From Anas platyrhynchos (Eukaryota; Chordata; Aves; Anseriformes; Anatidae): 64,000 nt of DNA. This document shows positions 49,041-60,900 of this stretch, piece after piece (position 1 is the first letter of the stretch; every line of letters starts with the position of its first letter). Below the pieces are notes generated by a model, which did no database searches, was not told where the DNA came from, and worked only from the letters and a program-made list of their open reading frames with translations. Made by a program: the position numbers and the translations under genes. Location: positions 201,074,501 through 201,138,500 of the forward strand of contig NC_092587.1 of the NCBI RefSeq assembly GCF_047663525.1. The letters are read 5' to 3'.

Positions 49041-52000
49041 CACACACATAAAGAGAAGAAATAAGAAATATAAAATGAGAAGAAAAAGATTTCCTAATAT
49101 AGGACAACTCTACACATTAACAAAATTAGTTTCTGAGGTTTACAAACCTAATGAAAACATCAAGAATTACCTAAAGATCACAGTATTGATATACTTACAA
49201 TTGTTTTCCAGTTTTGGGGGGAGGTAGAAGAGACCAGATGTGGGGTTACTGACTGTGAAAAGGCACAGCTTGATCCTGCACCAGGTACATGCTATATCCA
49301 TACAAGGAATGGTCAGTACATGGCAGCATCCAAGAACCCAAGAAGAAACCTCATTCCTACAGATACCACAGAGCAGTTTCCAACCAAGCCACATACTCAC
49401 GGTTCTCCCTAAGTAGGTCAAGCACAAATCCGTTAGCCTGAATTTTAAGACCTCAACTCCAGAGTTCCCGTTCAGCTGCTGCAATTAGAGAGTTAACAGA
49501 AATCTGGGTTTATCTGGGGGTTTCAACATGTGCGCACACACACGTCCATCTCTCTGAGTAAAATGCTACTACCATATTTTTGAAATGCGAGTACTGGTAG
49601 CTGGAAGAAAATGGGCACAGTTCCCTTTTTAGAAGGAACAAATTGTTCAGAACAAGGACAAATGCAATAGAGAAATCAGGCACCGGCTTCACTTCTGATG
49701 TTTCAGGCTTCTGGTACGTGCAATTCAGATACAGCCTCTGCAGGATTTATCTTTATATGCACACCCCCAGGGTTGTTCAAGAATTGCCCCATAACAACAT
49801 AATACTCTCAAGAGCAAGTATTTCCAGTGGGATTTGAATATTATCAGATGCATATGTAAGAAATTAGAGGGTACCACAATCTTGTTGGTTACAGTATGGG
49901 GAGACTCTGGAGGCCGCTATTGCCGCAGGGCTGGTGGAACCGAGGACGGCGCAGACATTGGCTTTACTCGAGCAGATTTTAGATAGAGGACATGGAATTA
50001 GCTGCAAGCTGTGTTAAAATGACCCCTTTCTAGTGAAATCTCTTTTCTGTAGTCGTGCCACAGAACCAGAGGGATTTCAGGGAAGAGGAGCAAAGCCCAA
50101 AGCCATCATCACACAGGTTGAACTTTCAGCCTATAAAACCCATCCGTACCGTGGGGTGACCGGTCCTACGGGAAACCAAACGCTGGGAACAGCCTTCCCC
50201 CAGTGTCCTTGGGAGCCCAGAGATGTTTGTCAACCCCAAGCCTGCCCCTGCTGCCTTGCGAAAGCTACAGATCACTTCAGTCTTTGCTGAGATTTTAATT
50301 AAACTCATTACCGCAGGTTTATCGAAGTTAATACCTTTTCTCCACAGGACATGACGCACCACAGACGTCAGGGAAGATGCACGAATAAAATGCCTGTTGT
50401 TTCTCTTAATCTCCCTCTTGATGCACAAAAATTAACTGATATCCCCACAGCAATTTCAGGATGAAGGACAGAGGCTACCTGATTCTCACATCCAAATATT
50501 TTATTCATCTCCAAATGGAATAATCTGATTTCTCTCGAGATTCTAAATAAGCCAGTAAAGCTTTCTCAACCCTAGGTTTATTTTTTCAGGTATTTGAATT
50601 AATAGCTATAGAGCAAGAACAAACAAAAGGATTATTTTCTTCAAGTGGTAGTCTCTACTTCTCTTTCGATCAGGTTCAGCAGCCATTGTAATAAATCCTG
50701 AAGCTCCTGAGCTAGAGAAGGTAAAAACTCCCTTTGTCATCAGAAAGCAACAGGAAAATAAGCCAACAAAGAGCTCTGTTTGCAGCATGGAGACCCCTAA
50801 CTGGATATCTTGAGGCTACTAACAGGAAATCAGGTTGTCCAAGAAATAAGTTTATATACAAGTTTGTCTTACTGTGTTTTTAAGAAAGGATGTTCTTTGA
50901 AATAAATATCCTCAGTGCTGCATCCACAAGCGTCACAAGTACACCATGCATTAGACCTGGGAAGCACAAAAGATAGCCCCACAGAGAACTTCTCACTAAT
51001 TAGAAATGAAGCTGGCTCCCTTTATAAACTTGTTAGATAAAAAGCTTTGACTGATCTATTTTCCATTACTGAGTTCAGGCAATGAAATTTAAATCACAGA
51101 GAAGTGCTAATGATTATTTTTCAAGTCAGCTTTTTATTACTGAAAGCATTCTCCGCAACACAGCAAAACCAAAATCCAGGCGTCTAGAAACATGACTTCT
51201 TTTCTAATCTCGGCAACCCTTCCACTTGTTCTTTGACTGTAAATCTGAACATTGGCATTCGCCTTCAAAACAAAGGCACTGGTCTAAATCCTTAACACGG
51301 ATGGATCTTGGCTTCTACTGCAGTTCCCATCACTTTGGTATCTACGGGTGAATGGTTATTCAGAGCAGAAGAGCGATTGCTAGAAAGACAGGAGGGCTCA
51401 ACAAGTTCCCGTGCCTTACAATTCACCCAACACAGGGCAGAGTGTAGGGGGACCAGTTTGCTAATCAGACACACATCCTTCTTTCCACCCAACATCTTTA
51501 GCAGCCCATTCCCTATTGGTGTCACGTTTTCTGCAGCTAAGAGTCACTGTTTCTGCCCATTCACAGCATTCCCCAGATTCATTTGTGGTCGGGGAGTACC
51601 CAATGCTCCCCAGGGCTATTGCTGAGCATCACTACCTAGAAATGCAGTGGGAGGGTGGCTGCAGTGGAGTGGGTGGCAAAGAAAGGCTCAGGCAGAGGAA
51701 AATCCTCCACTGGAGAAAGCAGATGGGCACGAGCACGTCAACAGTCCCCTTTGAGCCAGTGCCATCTCAGTAGGGCCAGCCCAGGTGAGACAGCCCTTAC
51801 AACCAGCTGGCTGCTCTGAGAAGCGGCTGCATCCTTCCACAGCCAGGCAAAGGGGCAATCCCAGCTGCTCCTTTCCTTCCATGGGTGCACAGATCAGCCA
51901 AAAATACCTGAAAGCACATGGACTGATCACGTACAGGCTCTCACATCCCAACAAACCAGTGCCAAAGCTCAGCACCATCCCACAGGACCAGGATCCGTGA

Positions 52001-55000
52001 TGATTCCCTTGTGAGAATAACAGGATGGATTTGTATCGAGAAATACTCCCACTTTAAATGCACACACACTGCCCTTCGAGCAACTGATTTTTCGCTGAAT
52101 GCACAATCAAAAAGCACAATTTTGGTTTCTGTGACTTTACTGCAGATGAGGAGCAGCCCAGGGCAGCCGTGGGTCAGGCTGCTGGGGCCCTGCATCGTGT
52201 TCCTCTCTTCGTGGACAGCATCTCTAGCAGGCCTGAGTTACCCAGGCGCTATTTGGCTTCTGTACACTTTGGCATCTCTAACATCTTTTTTTTTTCCTCC
52301 TTCCTTTTCTAAACTCACCCTGCAGGATACAGTCTTTTGGGAAACCATGTGCAAGCTCATCTTTTTTCATGCCAGCACAGCTTTCCTTCTCCTTCCTCTT
52401 CTGTCTTTTCAAGGTCTAAAAGAAAACACCATTCAGATACTTAAAGGTTACAGTTAGCTTTTACTTCATCAGTGCCTTAAAAAGGAAGTATTTCTTCCAG
52501 AGGGAGAGTAAGTAAGTAGGGTATTCACAGATCTTGAACAGGACAGTAGCAAATTTCAGTGGAACTCCATACAGCTTGAGCAATATAAAAATCTTACTGA
52601 AGGTTTCTTCCTCTGTTTGTACAAGTATTCCCTAATTATCTCTGGAAAGTAATAGCTAGGTTAGTTTAAACAGGTGGTTTAAATTTTGCCTGAAGTACAT
52701 CAGGGAACAGTCCACCTCTGCACAAAGAGAAGTGGGAGAGCAGTAACTCCGGGCGAGACAGGATGACAAACAGCAATTAACTCTCAAGCTGTTTGCAGCC
52801 TCTATAACTATCTAGAGCTCAATGCAACAAAGCTCTCCAATGATTTTTATCTATGCAGGGCAAAGTCAAATGACACTACAACACACATCTCACTAATACC
52901 TTACTTTTGCCCTATATTCAGGGCCAACCCTAAATAGCACGGATGAGTTATGAAACTACTATAACAGTGACATACTTTCACGGGGTCTTCATTCTGTCTA
53001 AATATTGACAAGGGACATGTTCATCCCTGTTCTGCCCTAATTAATTCAACATATTAGCACCTGAGAAATGGTTGACCCAACTCCCTCAATTGAAATTCAT
53101 AATTTAAGCAGAAGCTGACCAAAAGGTACCGGGATTGCATGGCAAACAGGACAGGACAGTTGTCTCACACTGTAAGAGAGCCATTAAAAATAAAATGAAG
53201 ATTTAGTCAGTTATTGACAGAATCAATGGGGGGGGCAGGAAGCTAAATGACTTGCTGCAAAATGAAATCACAGGAACTGAAGAGTAAATCAAAGCACTGC
53301 CTGAGGTCATGTAATCTGTCCTCCAGCCAGAGGTGGGCTGGTGCTGAGCATCTCTGCCCCAAGCCCTGTCCAAACGGGTGGATGTTTTTAGCATTGGAAA
53401 CCCACCTGTAATACAAAAGATGATTTTATTGCCTACCAAGTCTCCTGCCCTGAAGTTTTGCAAGCATTCATGCAAGCCTTCTGGTTTAAACAGCCTCATC
53501 ACTGCTAGGTACACCTACCCAGTGTGCTTCTGCCATGCCAGTCCCACTACTGCAATGAATCTCAAACTTTCCTATTGCCTGGGCAGTTGTTTAGCAAAGT
53601 GCACAAACCAGCCCCTACCACACATTTTCTCACTCCTGTCTTTGTACTTGCTGACAGCAAGGCTTGCACTCACGCTGCTGGTCCTGCCCTAAAAAAAAAA
53701 ATAAGACTTTTTTTTTTTTTAATTAGAAAATGAATTTATCTAATTCCCAGCTATAACAATTTCTTGCTTGGCTATATTTCATGTAAAAATAAGAAAAGGG
53801 GGGAAAAAAAGTTGCTGGTGAAGCACTTGCTCAGCCCCTGCACAGGGCCCTCCTCACCCATCCGCTGCTTCTCCAGGAACTCCAACTTCCTCACCAGGCC
53901 CTGACTCCCAGCTAGAAAATCCACAGCCTCCCATTGTTCTGTAGCAAAGACTTAAAAAAGACTTAAAAGACAGCAAATCTGCTGCAGCTCTGGGTCTCCC
54001 CAAGTTCCTCACATCTCCCCAGCCCTTTGGTCCTCCAAACATAAGGCTGGGAGACACCACAGCCTCCAGGGAGGCTCGCACCTCTCTGTGCAGCAGCTCT
54101 GGGCTGTGGATGATGTTAGTGATAAAGCCAGTTTTGCCTTTTACCAATACACCAGCCAATGACACCAAATGCAGTTTGATCCAGAAATGAACTAAAACCA
54201 ACCAGCCAAAAAAAAACCTGGATAGGGTACAGCCAAGAGAACAATCTAGCCCTGAAGCCCTTTTCAGATGCTGGACACAAATAAGAAATTAAGGGGGAAA
54301 AATAAAATAGAGGAAATTTTTAGTGCTGCCTTGCTGCAAGAGTCCCTCTGCTTCCAGCAATTGGCATCTTGGGGGCTTCCTGAAGCACAGCGAATGCAAA
54401 CATTGCATTTAGCTCCTTGCAGGATCAGGACACAAATTACTCAGGAGGAAGGGCCACTTCGCTCGTCTTTGTGCTGTCGCTGGAATCACTCATCTCATGA
54501 GCGATTTGCAGCTTTTGGTCCATTTTTTTTTCCTCAATTTCTGTCGCTGCAAAGCAAATTTTCATCTTATTAACAGTGTAGATTTCTGGACTACATCTTT
54601 AATCCACTTATTGCTGTAGTATCACATAGCTTGAAAATGCTAGCACACAAAACAACGCTGCTAGAAGTCTTCCTAAATTCAAGAGACCTAATAATTGGAG
54701 TAGTGATTAGACAAGCATAAATAGCAATACGCATGTAATGACACACAGGTATATAAAGATGAAAGCAGAATGAAATGGCGACATCACAAAAATGTCATTG
54801 CTTTTAAACTACAAAAATCCCTGGCCACGGACATCCTGTTCCTTCTCTACACCGTCTGCATCACTATTTCCCAGCACAATTCCCAGGCAAATTATCACTT
54901 CATTTCCAGTGCCTTCACTTCACAGCTACCAAAATTGCTGCTATAAAACTTCTCCTTTTACAGCCAGGAAGGGAAACCCTGGATCAGATTGCCGGTTCCC

Positions 55001-56060
55001 TCCCTTATAAAATAAAGGGGAAAATGCTATTCCAGGAAATAAATACATTAAAAAAAAAATAGCTAAACAAAGGCACCTCCTGCACACACTGGTGTTCTTC
55101 CCCTTTGAGTCTGTACCAGAGAGGAAGGAAAATGAAGCGATGAAAGGGATGCCAGGAGGGGGGTGGGGGGGATGCTGCGTGCGTCCCTCGGGAGCTCACT
55201 GCAAGAAGGGAGGCTACGAAGTGCTGCTCAGGGGCACCCCAAGCCCAGAGTGTTTACAAGCGGGTGCTGGACCCAAACAGGGAGGCTCATTGTCCCCGCT
55301 GCACTCATGTCACCCGTCCCCAGAGCTGCAGCTCAGGGACAGCCTGCCAGAGGACACCCAGTGCCAACTACACGAGGGAAGGGCAGAAGCAAATACGCAG
55401 GAGAAAGGAGGAAAAAAATAAAATATTAAATACCCGCTCAGCTCTACGCTCTCTTCCTGCCCTCGGGACAGGCTCCAAGGAGTTTTAGGGTGGATTCAGT
55501 TTAAAGGGCACGGAGAGATGCTGGGAGATCTGCGAGGAGCAGCACCCCTCTGCCCTCGCCCCTTTTCCAGCCACCAGTACCAAGGCATAGGTCTGTGCTC
55601 CGCAAGGGGCTGCAGAAATACGAGAGGGGAAAGCACCCTGATGTCATGCTAGGGAAAATGCCTCGGATCTTGCACCAATATCGCAGCAGCGGTCACGCAA
55701 AGATCCCACAGAGAGCAAGGAGCAAGCAAAGCTGCACCACGGCAGAGATTTGCTGGGGCACAAAGTTTTTCAGAAGTTCAAAATATCTGCCCTTATCGCG
55801 TTTCTAAACGGAAGGGAAAAGAAAAAAAAAAAAATCATTCGACAGTTTGTGAGTTGAAATAAAACATCAGGCTGTCCAACTGACAGCTTTGAAAATCTGC
55901 ACTCCTGACACGGCTCAGAGAAAAAAAAAACAAAAACGAAAAAGCCACTCGCAGACGGATGCACAGCTCCACCGGACCCCTCTTTATGGGCAAGGACTTG
56001 GGAATGAGGGGGACAAACAGGAGAAACCCCAAGGCAACGCACACCAGCAACCACAAGCCC
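48573..56060 (-). other. RAB30 intron 1, 48.6-56.1 kb (promoter-proximal)
   Basis: It contains a TA/CA microsatellite (48999-49050) and short A- and T-runs (53692-53722). G+C content rises from about 55.1 kb toward the promoter island. No exon or transposable element was recognised. Alternative noncoding first exons of RAB30 may lie here, but none can be placed from sequence alone. Confidence 0.5.
48999..49050. repeat. Compound TA/CA microsatellite
   Basis: About 17 TA units (48999-49032) pass directly into about nine CA units with one CG interruption (49031-49050). Confidence 0.95.
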
Positions 56061-56073
56061 CATCCTTTATAAA

Positions 56074-56126
<53 letters not shown>
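56074..56126. repeat. AAT trinucleotide microsatellite
   Basis: About 17 uninterrupted ATA/AAT units, roughly 550 bases inside intron 1 from the end of RAB30 exon 1. Confidence 0.95.
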
Positions 56127-56131
<5 letters not shown>

Positions 56132-56343
56132 CCTTATGTGACTTTTTGAAAAGCTTTTATTTTTTCCCCATCTCAGCAGCAAAGTACAGCGAAGAAAAGC
56201 CCACCCCATTTATTTTTCACCGCTGCACCGTATGGGATGCAAACAGGGCAGGGTCCCCCAGCATCCCGGTACCCGGCACGCACCATCCCGCATCGCCCCC
56301 AAAGGACCGGGGAGGGGTCCGCTAATCAGTGCTCTAATTAGGC

Positions 56344-56392
56344 TTTTTTTTAAAGAAAAAAAAAAAAAAAATTGCTTTTTTTTTTTTTTTTT
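56344..56392. repeat. Facing T8, A16 and T17 runs
   Basis: T8 (56344-56351), A16 (56356-56371) and T17 (56376-56392) are separated by only 4 bases each. The A16 and T17 runs can pair as a perfect hairpin with a TTGC loop. Confidence 0.9.
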
Positions 56393-56545
56393 CAATAGCA
56401 GTAACCCGGGAGAGCCGGCACAGCACAGCCCCGCGTTGGGAAACGCGCCGTGCGGGTAAAGGTATTGGGGTGCGAATAAAAAAAAGGAGAAATGAAATAA
56501 AATAGAAGAGAATAACTAAAAGAAAATAAATTTTTAATTATTTAT

Positions 56546-56640
56546 AATTAAAAGAACAATTAAAATAAGATAGAATAATTAAAAGAACCATTAAAATAAG
56601 ACAGAATAATTAAAATAGAAGAGAATAAAATAGAAGAGAA
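56546..56640. repeat. 31-bp tandem repeat next to exon 1 donor
   Basis: Two adjacent 31-base units, 56546-56576 and 56577-56607, differ at only two positions. A decayed partial copy and shorter 'aaaatagaagaga' repeats follow (56608-56640). The block ends about 25 bases from the RAB30 exon 1 donor at 56671. It is A/purine-rich on +, so pyrimidine-rich in RAB30 pre-mRNA. Confidence 0.85.
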
Positions 56641-56671
56641 CCAGATAGAATAAAACAAGCGCAGAACTCAC

Positions 56672-56940
56672 CTGGTTCGGGATTTTTCCTCCCCCTCCAC
56701 GACCACAAAACCAGGCGGGAGCCGGGCGCTGCTCCCCGGCGGTGGGGTGGTTTGGTTTTTTTTGGGGGGGGTGTGGGGGGGATGTGGTGCAGCCCCCCGG
56801 GGGTCGGTGCCGGGCGCCCCCCGGTGCTGTGCTCCCCCCCCCGGGGCTGGGGGCCGGGCTGCGAGCACCCCACAGGGCGCCGACCCCCCCCGGACCCCCC
56901 TGCGGTGCCCCGCGGCTCCCCGGGCTGGGCGCGCAGCCAC
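56672..56940 (-). other. RAB30: RAB30 noncoding exon 1 (5' UTR); start estimated
   Basis: A consensus donor, CAG followed by GTGAGT, lies at 56671-56666 on the - strand at the edge of the CpG island. It is the only strong donor at the island edge that can feed the 5' UTR acceptor at 24193. The upstream end is not visible. I set it at about 56940, about 25-30 bases downstream of a TATA-like TA run, but initiation in a CpG island is usually dispersed and could extend to about 57250. Confidence 0.55.
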
Positions 56941-57198
56941 CCCCGGGGCAGACCCCCCCCCTCTTATTATATATATATATTTTTTTCCCCGTTATGCACG
57001 CAGCGAGGCACTCCCCCCCTCAAAGGCTCGGTGCGGGAGGACCCCCCCGAGGGGCTGGGCGCGAGGGAACCCCCCCGAGGGGCTCGGTGCGAGGCCGCCC
57101 CCGGTGCCGGGGCTGCAGGAGCGGAGCCCCCCCCTCAGGCCCCCCCCTCCCCTCCCGGCAGGGGGAGGCGGTGCCAGCGGAGCACAATGCCCGGGCGA

Positions 57199-57206
57199 TG
57201 ACATCA
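57199..57206. promoter_or_regulatory. CRE/ATF-like site TGACATCA
   Basis: TGACATCA matches the TGACRTCA core recognised by CREB/ATF or related bZIP dimers. It lies 13 bases from the CCAAT box, inside the RAB30 promoter island. Confidence 0.45.
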
Positions 57207-57218
57207 CCCCTCTCCCCC

Positions 57219-57223
57219 ATTGG
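57219..57223 (-). promoter_or_regulatory. CCAAT box (ATTGG on +)
   Basis: 'cccattggccgaa' gives a CCAAT box in the RAB30 direction with NF-Y-like flanks, about 550 bases upstream of the exon 1 donor. Confidence 0.55.
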
Positions 57224-57246
57224 CCGAAGCCGGCCCGCAGCGCAGG

Positions 57247-57264
57247 CTTCTGGGAGTTGTAGTC
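57247..57264 (-). promoter_or_regulatory. ZNF143/Staf binding site
   Basis: The - strand reads GACTACAACTCCCAGAAG, a close match to the ACTACAATTCCCAGAATGC consensus of ZNF143 with its accessory ACTACAN part (SBS2 type). Such sites are typical of bidirectional CpG-island promoters and promoter-loop anchors. Confidence 0.8.
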
Positions 57265-57281
57265 ACCCTCGCTATTCCCTC

Positions 57282-57965
57282 CTATAGGGAGGGCGTGAAG
57301 GCGGACTCGCTTTCCCGGCAGGCCCCGCGCCGCGCAGCCGCATGGAGGAGGAGGAGGGGGGCGGTGGCGGGCGCCATGTTGGTGGCGTGAGGGTGGTGGC
57401 GGTGCGGGAGGGGAGCCGGGCTAAGATGTCGGAAAGGGGGGCGGAGGGGGGGCGCTGGGTGCCTCCTGAGCAGGGGGAGGCTCCGCGAGCCCTCGGCGGC
57501 GGGGCCCTGAGGAGCGACGCCCGCTGAGGTGGGTGTGAGGGGGGAGCCTGTGAGCTGGAGGCAGCTCGGTGAGGTGAGGTGGGGTTGGGGCATTTTGGGG
57601 GGGGGGGGGGGTTGGGAGGTGTTTTGGGGGGGGGGTGGAGGCCGCCTGGGGTTGTGCAGGAAGGCGGCGTGGCTCTGGGATAAGGGCTCAGTGCTGGGCT
57701 GTGGTGCAGGAGTCACGGCACCTGGCGTGGGGCGAAGCGCAGGGGGTGGTTTGAGGAGCCTCGGGGTGGTTGCAGGGGACGCGGCCTTGTCACGCAGCTG
57801 GCGATGCCCTGAGCTGCCGCCGCCGCTGGGCTCTTCCAGGGGTCGGGCTGGTTGTGGCCGTGCTGGTGGTTCGGGGGGCGGAAATAAGTGGCAGAGTGTG
57901 CCCAGCAGGAGGAGCTGTGCCGCCTCCCAAGGGCAGCTCTCCTCACTGCCGTACGCACGGAATGG
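57282..57965 (+). ncRNA. Possible first exon of a divergent noncoding transcript
   Basis: Head to head with RAB30, the + strand has promoter motifs (ZNF143, YY1-like) and several candidate donors: GAG/GTGGGT at 57529, GAG/GTGAGG at 57574 and TGG/GTAAGG at 57966. In mammals a divergent lncRNA (RAB30-DT) starts here, from memory. The open frames (57342-57527, 57529-57969) are short, Gly/Arg-rich and driven by CpG-island composition, so I do not call a protein. The existence, boundaries and splicing of the transcript are inference. Confidence 0.35.
57373..57381 (+). promoter_or_regulatory. YY1-like site GCCATGTTG
   Basis: GCCATGTTG fits the GCCATNTTG core of YY1. In CpG-island promoters such sites often sit just downstream of the start, which would suggest a + strand start shortly before 57373. 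A weaker AAGATG motif lies at about 57424. Confidence 0.5.
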
Positions 57966-60900
57966 GTAAGGTGGTGTTAAGGCCTCTCTGTGTGGCCTGG
58001 AAGTAGCCCAGTTAATGTGTTTCCCTGTCTTCTTATCAGGGCTTAAGGAGCTGACCGGTTCCAGGTGCTGTCTTGGGTTCAGCATACTCGCTGCCTGGCT
58101 TGGAGGATGCCAGCTAGATTTTTTTTAATGGCTGTAGAATTTCCTGTACTGACAATAAGCTCTGCTTGTGCTGTTCTTTGTGAGAGAATAGAAAATTAGC
58201 CATTTATCAAATGAGAAGCTCATCTCTGGTAAGGGGACTGGAGTTCTCTTGTTATTGCTGAAATAATTTTTTCTCTAAACTGGGAGGAAAGGCAATGATG
58301 TATTCTATGGTTTGTGAAATTATATGGTTTTTAATTACAGCTCATTCCTGTGAAATAAAGTTCTTTATTACTTCAAGAGGACACTCCATTGAAAGGAGTT
58401 GAAGAGTTTTGTAGGCTCCCTGCAAGTGTGAGCCTAAGTCGAATAATGGTGTAGGTCAGGAAAAAGGATTTAAAAGGTTTTATTTCTAAAATACTTTGGC
58501 TCCTCCTGGAGGTAAGTACAATGCCTTTGCTCAGGGTAATACCTCACAGTAACTACGCAGGTATGGAAGTTGTTTGCCCAAGGGTACATCCAGATGGTGG
58601 AGGAAGGGTGTCATGAGATATAATTCCTAACCACATCATTAAACCTAAATGTTGGAGTCTTTCAGGATTTGTTGATACTACAGCAATGCGTGCCATTCTT
58701 CCATCTCTTTAAATCCAGATCCATCTAGTTAAAGAATCTGAACTAATTCCTAGCTTTTCCCATCCTCTTGCAAAAGACCAGGTGTCTTTGGAGGTGCGCC
58801 TTACATAGTTCTCCCTACCCCAGTTTATCCCTTTTGCCATCTTCATCACTGAAGGAAAGGAGAATATAATGCTCTGTTGGCGCTATAACTTTCAGTAGTA
58901 GTTGTAAACATGTGAAGAATCCTGAATTACAGGCATCCCCGCCTTTGTCTTCTTTCTCTGTGCCGCTGTGGCAGTTGTGCCATGGAAAAAAAAAGGCAGT
59001 GGCATGATGATATGTTACAACGGTTGCTCTCTTTAAACTTCAACCCTGTGCTTATATCTGTGTAGCTGATGCCAAATAATAATGGTAAGTACTGCAATGT
59101 CTTCTCTATAACCGGCAGAAAACATGGATGTGAAATCCTCATCCAAGGTTCAAATATATACTTTTAAACTGGTTTAGAAACAATTCCACTGGCATTGGCC
59201 CTTCTCTTTCTGTCCTTCCTCTCTGATGCAATGCTGCTGCTCAGGGCAGAAAGCAAGGATGCATCCTGCTTTACAAGTAAAATTACTTCACTATTTTACT
59301 ATTCTTCGTTATCTGAAGGTGCTGCAGATGTCTCAGCTAAGAGTTGCTTTAGGAGATTAAAATGTAGAAATAAAGAATTAATGTAAGAAAGTACCCAGAT
59401 GAATACATGATGCAGCAGACAAGTAAAATACGCCTGTGTTGTATGGTTTACTTTCATGATTCTGGGGTGGTCTAATATTTGTCACCATGAATTTTACTGA
59501 TCACAACTTGCAAGAGTTTTTAATTGTAAAACCTTTGTTGTCTCAAATTTAGATACTTTTTGTACAGTGTTTGTTTGAAAATGATGGTGTCTGCTTACCT
59601 TCTGACTTAACAGGTCCTAATTGCAAGATCTGCAACAAGCTTATGACCCTTATAGCCACGCTGTGGAAATAAGTGTTGTCGCTGTTGTCACAGTGTTTCA
59701 CACAAGAAGACTTAAGGTGCCAATAGAATCAAATGCCCGCCTTTGCCATTTCTAGAATGCATGGGTATACTCTGGTTTAATAGTTTATGAAAGCTTGTTC
59801 AAGTCTCTGAAAGGTGCCGAGCCTGCTAAGCTGCCATGGTTGTTTATACTTCAGTTATTTTGTCAAAATTCTACACGATAGGAGCTACAACTCCCATGTT
59901 AGAAAAATGATTTTGGTCACAGTAAACTCAGGTAAGCAACTACTCAGTGCCCTGAAATAGGGAGAAGCAGTTGGAAGTCCCAGAAGATGGGTAAAGAAGA
60001 CAAGGATAAGTAGGAATGTGTGATGCCTGTTCGCTGTTTTTCTTAAAGAAGAAATTAATGCATTTTCATACATGGAAACTTCCTATCTCAGCTTTCATTC
60101 TGAAAGGTTCTTTCTCTTCCTTAAAACCTAAAGGATTTGCATGCTATAAATTCAACCTTCCCTGGATAGTATGCAAAAACGGGTCTACAGTCTGTATGAG
60201 AAATACACAGGTCTACAAGATGACGCGTGAAGTTGGTCCTATATAACTTCAGCCATCAAACCTGCTGGGTGGAAACATTTTCATGTGCACTCAAACAGGA
60301 AGTGGAGGATGGTTTCTAAAGGTAACTGGTAAAATCTGTACTAGTCTTGGCACTTAAAAAAAAGTCAATTCTCTTACTATCCCAGTTACAAAACTTAGTT
60401 GTCCACAGTTCCCCTGGGGAAAGGGGTTAAGCTGAAGAGTCACAGCCAGATTACTTGCTTTAGAGCTTATGAGGAAAGGGGGGTAAAGACTTTCAAATTA
60501 CTGCTCTGATTTTGGGGTTTAAGCAGTTGCTGTGAGCTTTCTTGTTTGTAATGATCTCCAACAGAGCTGCATCCTGAAGAGTTTACAGCTGCAGGGTGAG
60601 AGAGTGGATTGAGCTGGGCATAGCAGGTAAAAACTATATGGTGTTACTGTTCTCAAGAATCTTAATGGTAATTCAGGAAAATAATCTTAAATACATTATT
60701 TATTCTACTTTGTTCTTAAACAGAACTTGAAAAGGCACAGGTAAGAGCAGAAGGATTCTGTACCTCAAGTGTTCATAAATTATGGGGACACAGTTAAACA
60801 TCCAGGAGACCCTAGAATTCCTGCATTAACTTTTTTTTATTTTTCAGTGCAAGAAGAGTGCTTTGAGAGCAGTTGAGAACCTCTTCAGGTGTCCTAAGCA

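Larger units (their letters stand above)
56690..57530. promoter_or_regulatory. CpG-island promoter of RAB30, probably bidirectional
   Basis: This is a very G+C-rich, CpG-dense stretch between RAB30 exon 1 and the + strand side. It carries GC boxes ('ggggcggagg', about 57440), an inverted CCAAT box, a CRE-like site, a ZNF143 site and YY1-like motifs, listed separately. All but the last lie on the upstream side of RAB30 exon 1. Long Pro/Gly-rich ORFs across the island in several frames are by-products of its composition. Confidence 0.8.

Noticed and set aside
56742..57287. Overlapping Gly/Pro/Arg-rich ORFs on the + strand
   Set aside because: Three frames are open at once, which is the effect of stop-poor G/C-rich DNA, not of coding selection.
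57282..58085. 267-codon Pro-rich ORF on the - strand
   Set aside because: It lies across the CpG island, is almost entirely Pro/Ser/His/Ala from G/C-rich DNA, and has no recognisable domain. It would lie upstream of RAB30 exon 1.
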